NCBI GenBank assembly: GCA_937975705.1
Contig: CALJTX010000016.1
Location: forward strand, 1-7,872
Source of the DNA: an uncultured Flavobacteriia bacterium
Lineage (GTDB): Bacteria; Bacteroidota; Bacteroidia; Flavobacteriales_D; Crocinitomicaceae
Direction: 5' to 3'
Length of the DNA stretch: 7,872 nt
Position numbers and translations under genes: made by a program. Shown in pieces: positions 1 to 4,154 of this stretch; within the stretch, counting starts at the first letter, position 1; each line of letters begins with the position of its first letter. The notes beneath the pieces were generated by a model, which had not been told where the DNA came from, ran no database searches, and saw only the letters and a list, made by a program, of their open reading frames with translations.

Positions 1-391
1 AAGAGAGGTCCCAACGGTGGTGCCCGAACTCAAAAAGAAGCCAAATGGGAATGAGCATGAAAAAGGAATAGCGCGTATGGATTTTGCGATCAATGAAACT
101 CCACAACCCAAAAACGAGGGTCATGAGCAGTGCGTTGACGCCAAAAGCAAGGCCTGCTCCAGAAAGAGAAGCGTTAGCCACCCACCAAGTGGTACCGATA
201 TTCCATAATAAAAAGGAGGGGTAGGTCAGAAGTCCGAGTTTCCAGGGTTTGTTGCCGTTTGTTAAAAATTGTTGGCGCAACACGAACAGCGGAACCAAGC
301 CAATAAATACAAAAGGCGTAAAACTACCGGTAAAAGGAAAACTCAAGATGAGTAAGGTACTTGTTAAGAGTACGAGGAGATAATTTTTCAT
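1..391 (-). CDS. lnt: Apolipoprotein N-acyltransferase, N-terminal part (cut by window edge)
   Basis: Lnt is an inner membrane enzyme that adds the third acyl chain to the N-terminal cysteine of lipoproteins. Translating the minus strand from the ATG at 391 gives 130 open codons running off the left edge. The peptide is strongly hydrophobic, with likely membrane segments near residues 4-20, 24-38, 52-70, 78-99 and 109-122. Family-like stretches are LSFPFTGSFTPFVFIGLVPL (17-36), a Trp-rich WNIGTTWWVANAS stretch (63-75), and WLLFEFGHHRWDLS (117-130), which matches the family's pattern of a Glu, then His, then W-[DE]-L. The catalytic nitrilase-like domain with the Glu-Lys-Cys triad lies outside the window, so activity cannot be judged. 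An upstream ATG at 400 is followed at once by an in-frame TGA, which fixes the start at 391. The gene lies downstream of rpmA in the same orientation, but a terminator separates them. Confidence 0.85.
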   Translation of the reverse strand, partial: MKNYLLVLLTSTLLILSFPFTGSFTPFVFIGLVPLFVLRQQFLTNGNKPWKLGLLTYPSFLLWNIGTTWWVANASLSGAGLAFGVNALLMTLVFGLWSFIDRKIHTRYSFFMLIPIWLLFEFGHHRWDLS

Positions 392-408
392 TCAAGGCAT
401 CTTCTGCT

Positions 409-416
409 CAAAATTA
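409..416 (-). promoter_or_regulatory. Possible -7 promoter element for lnt
   Basis: On the minus strand this reads TAATTTTG, a match to the Bacteroidota -7 consensus TAnnTTTG. It lies 17 bp before the lnt start codon and after the rpmA terminator, where a promoter for lnt would be expected. No convincing -33 TTTG lies about 19 bp upstream, so this is only a candidate; such a motif is easy to find by chance in AT-rich DNA. Confidence 0.3.
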
Positions 417-512
417 AGGAATTAACTGAGAACCACACTTTCTTTTCAAGTGATCAAAACACTTCCTTCTGTAAGGACTCAAGTTGAAGCTTTTGTTGAA
501 AAGTGAAAGCAT

Positions 513-540
513 AAAAAAAGCTCCCGGTGGGGGAGCTTTT
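513..540 (-). terminator. Rho-independent terminator of rplU-rpmA
   Basis: A perfect 10-bp inverted repeat (516-525 with 531-540, core GCTCCC/GGGAGC) encloses a 5-nt loop. Read on the minus strand, it ends in a run of T (519 to 513). It begins 19 bp after the rpmA stop codon, the expected place for the end of the L21-L27 transcript. The A run at 513-519 could also give weaker termination on the plus strand, but no plus-strand gene lies to its left. Confidence 0.9.
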
Positions 541-559
541 CAGTAGGGGATTCTTTGTA

Positions 560-829
560 TTAAGCTTCTGTTGTTTCAAAAGGAACAACTGATACAAATG
601 AACGATTGTCTTTCTTTTTGCGGAATTCGACAAGACCATCTGTAAGTGCAAACAAGGTGTGGTCTTTGCCAATACCTACGTTGTTACCTGGATGATGTTG
701 GGTGCCGCGTTGGCGTACGATGATGTTACCTGAAATGGCAGCTTGGCCACCAAAGATTTTAACACCTAAGCGCTTGCTATGCGATTCACGACCGTTTTTC
801 GAACTACCGACTCCTTTCTTGTGTGCCAT
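560..829 (-). CDS. rpmA: 50S ribosomal protein L27
   Basis: L27 (89 aa) is a large-subunit protein whose N-terminal tail reaches towards the peptidyl transferase centre. The protein starts MAHKKGVGSSKNGRES, followed by KRLGVKIFGGQ and GNIIVRQRGT, all hallmarks of bacterial L27. The middle (HHPGNNVGIGKDHTLFAL) and the DNRSFVSVVPFE tail also match the family, and the length is normal. The start begins directly with the MAHKK tail, so there is no cleavable N-terminal extension of the kind known from Firmicutes. It is the second gene of a two-gene unit, 31 bp after rplU, and is followed by a strong terminator. No clear Shine-Dalgarno precedes it, as is usual in Bacteroidota. Confidence 0.98.
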   Translation of the reverse strand: MAHKKGVGSSKNGRESHSKRLGVKIFGGQAAISGNIIVRQRGTQHHPGNNVGIGKDHTLFALTDGLVEFRKKKDNRSFVSVVPFETTEA

Positions 830-860
830 GGTTTCTTCTATTTAGTTCCTGTGAAGGAAA

Positions 861-1172
861 TTATGCTGTGATACTTTTGATTGTGATTGCAGTAAACTGC
901 TGACGGTGACCGTTTTTAACACGGTAACCTTTACGGCGTTTTTTCTTGAAAATGATGACTTTGTCACCTTTTACGTGGTCAAGAACTTCTGCGGTGATTT
1001 TAGCACCTTCTATAGCTGGGGCGCCAAGGGTTACTTTGCCAGCGTCTTCGATCAATAAAACACGGTCAAATTCTAATTTCTGACCTGCTTCGGCGTCTAG
1101 ACGGTGTACAAAAACCTTTTGGTCTTTTTGCACTTTGAACTGCTGCCCTGCTATCTCTACAATTGCGTACAT
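861..1172 (-). CDS. rplU: 50S ribosomal protein L21
   Basis: L21 (103 aa) is a large-subunit protein that binds 23S rRNA. The start MYAIVEIAGQQFKVQ is the family's typical N-terminal beta strand region. The basic RNA-binding C-terminal stretch KKKRRKGYRVKNGHRQQF (about residues 76-93) carries the L21 signature, and the protein ends shortly after it. Its length is that of a standard short L21, without the long alanine-rich C-terminal extension seen in some Bacteroidota. The gene leads the rplU-rpmA pair, the usual order in bacteria. A strong promoter (1213-1243) and an AT-only hairpin (1179-1197) lie just upstream of the start codon. Confidence 0.98.
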   Translation of the reverse strand: MYAIVEIAGQQFKVQKDQKVFVHRLDAEAGQKLEFDRVLLIEDAGKVTLGAPAIEGAKITAEVLDHVKGDKVIIFKKKRRKGYRVKNGHRQQFTAITIKSITA

Positions 1173-1178
1173 ATAGCT

Positions 1179-1197
1179 TTATTTAATTGTTAAATAA
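1179..1197 (-). promoter_or_regulatory. AT-only hairpin in the rplU leader
   Basis: TTATTTAA and TTAAATAA form a perfect 8-bp inverted repeat around a 3-nt loop. It ends 6 nt before the rplU ATG and falls inside the short leader predicted from the promoter at 1213-1243. The structure is visible in the sequence, but a regulatory role is only inferred. An all A-U stem is weak and may arise by chance in this AT-rich stretch. Confidence 0.4.
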
Positions 1198-1212
1198 TCC
1201 AAAATTGGAGTG

Positions 1213-1243
1213 CAAATATAGTGTTTTCTGCGTGTACTCCAAA
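1213..1243 (-). promoter_or_regulatory. Bacteroidota-type sigma-70 promoter for rplU-rpmA
   Basis: On the minus strand, TTTG (1240-1243) is followed after exactly 19 bp by TATATTTG (1213-1220). This fits the established Bacteroidota consensus of a -33 TTTG and a -7 TAnnTTTG at this spacing. It lies about 40 bp before the rplU ATG, so the predicted leader is roughly 35 nt. The motif starts only about 33 bp after the stop codon of the upstream transporter gene, and no terminator separates them, so readthrough from that gene is possible. Confidence 0.85.
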
Positions 1244-1275
1244 GATTTACCGGGCTTTTCTTACGCTATTTGCTA

Positions 1276-2184
1276 TTATTTGTTGCTTTTTCTGCCTTTT
1301 ATATTGACTAAAAGCACGCCGGAGATGATGACGAGCATGGCTAAAAGCTGCTGCCAAACAAAGCGCTCACCGTTGTAAATACCAATAGCAACCGCGATAA
1401 TCGGGATAAAATAAGTGACCGTGCTTGCTGCCAGTGCGGTGGTTTGCGCAATGATCCGATTGAAAAGAATAACTGCAAAAGCAGTGCCTACAAGCCCGAG
1501 GATCAGTACGTAGGTAAAGCTTTCCGTAGCGGAGGTGTGTTGTGTCAGCACTTGCGTGGTGTCAAAATAGAAAAAACAAAACACAGCAGGCAAGAAGGCC
1601 ACACTGAAGCCACCTGTAGCAATTTGAATTGGATTGTATTGGAATAGTTTGTGCTTGATTGTGTTCAGGCTGAGTCCATAAAGTAATGTAGCGCTCAAAA
1701 TAGCTAGTGCAGGGGCTAATTGAAAACCGCTTTGAACAGGGCTGCTTAATAATATGAGCCATGAAATACCCGAGAAACCAATGAGGGTCCCTACTAATTG
1801 TTGTGTGGTAATTTGGGTTCTAAATAGCAGTGTTCCTACAATAATGGTAAAGATAGGAGTGAAGCTATTCATGATGCCTGCTATTCCGGAGTCTAGGGTT
1901 TGTTCGGCATAGGTAAATAGAAAAGCAGGAATGAGGTTTCCGCCTAAGCCTACAATGGCAAAGAAAAACAAGTCTTTTTTGGAGTGGAGTCGCCTTAACA
2001 ACTGGGGCAAAAGCGGAAGAAAGACAATGCTCGCTACAGAAATGCGGATGCTTGCTACTTGTGCGGAACTGAAAACAAGTTCGCCGTCTGCTGTAAACAT
2101 GCCGCGCTTCATTAAGATAAATGAGCTGCCCCAAATGCAAGCAAGTAGGGGAATGAGAAGGTAGCTGAGTTGTTTGTTTTGCAT
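1276..2184 (-). CDS. EamA/DMT-family transporter (drug/metabolite transporter superfamily)
   Basis: A 302-aa polytopic inner membrane protein with about ten predicted helices arranged as two EamA repeats, near residues 8-145 and 157-295. Typical features are IWGSSFILMKRG in the first helix (17-28), AEQTLDSGIAGIMNSFTPIFT (93-113, helices 3-4 of repeat one) and TVTYFIPIIAVAIG followed by NGERF (255-275) in repeat two. The lysine-rich tail fits a cytoplasmic C-terminus. Members of this family export metabolites, amino acids or drugs, and the sequence does not reveal the substrate. I chose the ATG at 2184; an in-frame TTG two codons upstream (2190) overlaps a possible promoter motif and is less likely. 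The gene is divergent from the dcw cluster and shares its upstream region. No terminator is seen before rplU. Confidence 0.9.
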   Translation of the reverse strand: MQNKQLSYLLIPLLACIWGSSFILMKRGMFTADGELVFSSAQVASIRISVASIVFLPLLPQLLRRLHSKKDLFFFAIVGLGGNLIPAFLFTYAEQTLDSGIAGIMNSFTPIFTIIVGTLLFRTQITTQQLVGTLIGFSGISWLILLSSPVQSGFQLAPALAILSATLLYGLSLNTIKHKLFQYNPIQIATGGFSVAFLPAVFCFFYFDTTQVLTQHTSATESFTYVLILGLVGTAFAVILFNRIIAQTTALAASTVTYFIPIIAVAIGIYNGERFVWQQLLAMLVIISGVLLVNIKGRKSNK

Positions 2185-2187
2185 GTG

Positions 2188-2195
2188 CAAATTTA
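2188..2195 (-). promoter_or_regulatory. Possible -7 element for the transporter gene
   Basis: The minus strand reads TAAATTTG, matching TAnnTTTG, and ends only 3 nt before the transporter ATG. If functional, the transcript would be leaderless or nearly so. There is no TTTG at the expected -33 position, so the match may be fortuitous. Confidence 0.25.
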
Positions 2196-2218
2196 GTTGA
2201 AAACCAGCCGCGTTTTAC

Positions 2219-2253
2219 TTGTTGAAAATCGGATATTAACAAATTGTTGAAAA
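2219..2253. repeat. Direct repeat of TTGTTGAAAA in the divergent intergenic region
   Basis: Two exact copies of TTGTTGAAAA occur at 2219-2228 and 2244-2253, 25 bp apart. A related plus-strand TTATCAACAA occurs at 2361-2370. All three lie between the transporter and mraZ. A protein-binding role is possible but unproven, and short AT-rich repeats are common. Confidence 0.4.
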
Positions 2254-2255
2254 AG

Positions 2256-2275
2256 TTCCCACTTATTCCCACCAT
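2256..2275 (-). promoter_or_regulatory. Upstream MraZ-box-like operator (minus strand)
   Basis: On the minus strand, GTGGGAA occurs twice with an exact 10-bp period (2256-2262 and 2266-2272). This equals TGGGA-N5-TGGGA, the pattern described for MraZ boxes in E. coli, where TGGGN repeats are spaced by 5 nt. Only two units are present rather than three. It lies about 70 bp upstream of the divergent transporter gene and about 155 bp upstream of mraZ, so it could act on either promoter. Confidence 0.6.
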
Positions 2276-2381
2276 TAGGGCTTAAAGCCTTGTAAAACAA
2301 GTGCATTAGCTTGTTTATAATTGTTAATATGTAACCTTTATTCGCTCTGTACGTTAGAAGTTATCAACAATACAAAAGAGC

Positions 2382-2401
2382 AGTGGTAAAAAGTGGTAAG
2401 A
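2382..2401 (+). promoter_or_regulatory. mraZ: MraZ-proximal operator box (plus strand)
   Basis: AGTGGTAA occurs twice with an exact 10-bp period (2382-2389 and 2392-2399), ending 29 bp before the mraZ start codon. GTGG-type repeats at helical-turn spacing just upstream of mraZ are the known autoregulatory sites of this family. The G-to-T change (GTGGT rather than TGGGA) resembles the AAAGTG-type units reported in mycoplasmas. I see no convincing -7/-33 promoter pair for the cluster in 2280-2380, so the transcription start is unknown. Confidence 0.65.
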
Positions 2402-2430
2402 ATCCACTAATTTTACCCATTATAAACGCT

Positions 2431-2889
2431 ATGTCAGGACTAGTAGGTGAATTTGAGGTCAAAATGGATGAAAAGGGGCGCTTCCTCTTTCCATCTGGTT
2501 TGCGCAAGCAATTGCCTGCTGTTTCCCAACGCGATTTCATGCTCAACAAGGGTTTTGAAGATTGCCTCACACTGTTCCCACTTCCAGAGTGGGAGCGCAT
2601 TAGTCAGAAGCTTTCTAAAATGAACTTGTTCAAGCCAAAAAACCGAATGTTTTACAGGTTGTTTCATCAAGGTGCCAAGCAAGTTGCCCTGGACAACGCT
2701 GGTCGCATTTTGGTGCCCGCTGCCTTAATGGAGCGAGTTGGTTTGGTAGCTGAGCTGATGCTGATTGCTTACAACGATCGCATTGAAATTTGGGATAAGT
2801 CTAAGTACTTCGAAATGATCGAAGGCAACATGGCGGATTTCGCTGATTTAGCGGATGAAGTAATGGGTGATTTAGACAATGAAGATTAA
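2431..2889 (+). CDS. mraZ: Transcriptional regulator MraZ
   Basis: MraZ (152 aa) is a DNA-binding protein that controls the dcw operon, usually including its own gene. It has two SpoVT/AbrB-like domains, near residues 6-52 and 82-125, each with the family's DxxxR motif (DEKGR 13-17 and DNAGR 88-92). The start MSGLVGEFEVKMDEKGR aligns with the usual MraZ N-terminus, so I take the ATG at 2431. The same frame is open to a GTG at 2383, but that codon lies inside the operator repeat and would add an unconserved 16-residue leader. An acidic C-terminal tail (DFADLADEVMGDLDNED) follows the second domain. The gene is first in the plus-strand operon and overlaps rsmH by 11 nt. Confidence 0.95.
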   Translation: MSGLVGEFEVKMDEKGRFLFPSGLRKQLPAVSQRDFMLNKGFEDCLTLFPLPEWERISQKLSKMNLFKPKNRMFYRLFHQGAKQVALDNAGRILVPAALMERVGLVAELMLIAYNDRIEIWDKSKYFEMIEGNMADFADLADEVMGDLDNED

Positions 2890-3793
2890 TACCGACTACC
2901 ACATTCCCGTCATGTTACAGCCTTGCCTGGATGGATTAAATATCCAGCCAAATGGCACTTATGTAGATGTTACTTTTGGCGGTGGTGGTCATGCACGTGC
3001 CATATTTGAGCAGCTCGCACCAAAAGGTCAGCTTGTAGTTTTTGATCAAGACCCCGATGCACGCAACAACGCTTGGGAGGCACCTAACTTTCATTTTGTA
3101 CCGGCAAATTTTGCTTTTTTAAGAAACCACTTGCGCGCGTTGGGCATGCCACAAGTAGACGGTATCATCGCCGATCTTGGCGTTTCTTCTCATCAATTCG
3201 ACACCGCTCAGCGCGGTTTTTCTATTCGCGAAGATGCACCATTGGATATGCGCATGAATCGCAATGGTGGGCAGTCTGCTGCAGCGCTCATTGCGACCGC
3301 CGAAGAACAAAAATTAGCAGCCATCTTATATGAATACGGAGAGCTGCGCAATTCAAGGGCCTTAGCCGCTGCGCTCGTGCGTCAGCGCGACAACGCTCCT
3401 ATTCTCACCACTTTTGATTTGATCAAGGCACTCGAGCGCTTTGCTCCTAAATTCAAAGACCACAAATTTTACGCTCAAGTTTTTCAGGCCTTCCGCATAG
3501 AGGTCAATCAAGAAATGCAAGTGCTCAAAGATTTTTTAGAGCAAGCTGCTCAAGTCTTGAAGCCAGACGGCCGTTTGGTGGTGATGTCCTATCATTCCTT
3601 AGAAGATCGCCTTGTCAAAAACTTCATGAAACGAGGAAGTTTTTCCGGTGAAATCGAAAAAGACTTCTTTGGCAATGTCCAAAAGCCTTTGACGGAGGTC
3701 AACCGCCACCCAATTGTTGCCGATGCCCAAGAGTGCGCGCGCAATTCAAGAGCGCGCAGTGCCAAACTTAGAATCGCAAAAAGCAATGGCTAA
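2879..3793 (+). CDS. rsmH: 16S rRNA (cytosine(1402)-N(4))-methyltransferase
   Basis: RsmH (formerly MraW, 304 aa) uses S-adenosylmethionine to methylate N4 of C1402 in the decoding centre of 16S rRNA. The SAM-binding motif is in YVDVTFGGGGHARAI (28-42), followed by VVFDQDPDA (53-61). Other family signatures are DLGVSSHQFD (99-108), FSIREDAPLDMRM (114-126), FQAFRIEVN (202-210), SYHSLEDR (237-244) and the C-terminal NSRARSAKLR (289-298). The length is normal and no key motif is missing. The ATG at 2879 gives MKINTDYHIPVML, which fits homologues that begin just before the [YH]-x-P-V-[ML]-L motif. It overlaps mraZ by 11 nt and ftsL by 8 nt, which points to translational coupling. It was also known as yabC. 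Confidence 0.98.
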   Translation: MKINTDYHIPVMLQPCLDGLNIQPNGTYVDVTFGGGGHARAIFEQLAPKGQLVVFDQDPDARNNAWEAPNFHFVPANFAFLRNHLRALGMPQVDGIIADLGVSSHQFDTAQRGFSIREDAPLDMRMNRNGGQSAAALIATAEEQKLAAILYEYGELRNSRALAAALVRQRDNAPILTTFDLIKALERFAPKFKDHKFYAQVFQAFRIEVNQEMQVLKDFLEQAAQVLKPDGRLVVMSYHSLEDRLVKNFMKRGSFSGEIEKDFFGNVQKPLTEVNRHPIVADAQECARNSRARSAKLRIAKSNG

Positions 3794-4154
3794 GGCGCAG
3801 TCAAATACGACCAAAAGCCGCAAGGGTGGCAAAGCAAATGCATTTGCACAAATCCTCAATGGAGAGTTTTTGACGAAGTCTTTTGTCTTGGACAACCTCA
3901 ATTATATCTTTTTCATCATGCTTTTGCTGTTGGTGCTCATTTCAAAGGGCTATTATGGCAAGCAACTCACTAAAGATACCGACGCTGCGCAGCGCAACCT
4001 CGACCAACATTCTGCAGAATTTATAGAAGCCAAAGCGAGATTAGAGTTGGTGACACGCCGTTTCAAAATGGCTGAACGCTTGGCTAGTCGCGAACTCAAA
4101 GAAACCCAAAACGCCACTAAAGTTATTCGCATCAAAGAGAAAATCAATGAATAA
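3786..4154 (+). CDS. ftsL: FtsL-like cell division protein
   Basis: A 122-aa bitopic membrane protein. A basic cytoplasmic N-terminus (residues 1-38, rich in Lys/Arg up to 16) precedes a single helix at about 39-53 (NYIFFIMLLLLVLIS). A charged periplasmic segment follows (about 60-120) with heptad-like spacing that suggests a coiled coil. This layout, the small size and the position between rsmH and ftsI identify it as FtsL, which in other bacteria joins FtsB and FtsQ to activate FtsWI at the septum. Its sequence differs strongly from proteobacterial FtsL, as expected for the Bacteroidota type. I chose the ATG at 3786: a longer reading from a TTG at 3714 would lie within rsmH and add an unconserved stretch. 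The gene overlaps both neighbours by 8 nt. Confidence 0.85.
   Translation: MAKAQSNTTKSRKGGKANAFAQILNGEFLTKSFVLDNLNYIFFIMLLLLVLISKGYYGKQLTKDTDAAQRNLDQHSAEFIEAKARLELVTRRFKMAERLASRELKETQNATKVIRIKEKINE

Noticed and set aside
17..208. Plus-strand ORF of 63 codons
   Set aside because: It lies antisense to the lnt fragment, whose membrane-protein translation is convincing; the ORF shows no family features.
454..672. Minus-strand ORF of 72 codons
   Set aside because: It overlaps rpmA in another frame and runs through the terminator hairpin; its sequence is low in plausible protein features.
1865..2275. Minus-strand ORF of 136 codons
   Set aside because: It is a frame-shifted shadow of the EamA transporter and would cover the operator repeats; its composition is unlike a real protein.
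2219..2370. Replication origin based on DnaA-box-like sites
   Set aside because: The sites each differ from the consensus, are few and irregularly spaced, and there is no dnaA, dnaN or origin-type gene nearby.
2383..2430. N-terminal extension of mraZ from a GTG start
   Set aside because: The extension is encoded by the operator repeat and its downstream spacer, and MraZ homologues begin at the MSGLVGEFE region.
3714..3785. N-terminal extension of ftsL from a TTG start
   Set aside because: It lies wholly within the conserved 3' end of rsmH in another frame, and the ATG at 3786 gives a normal FtsL layout.
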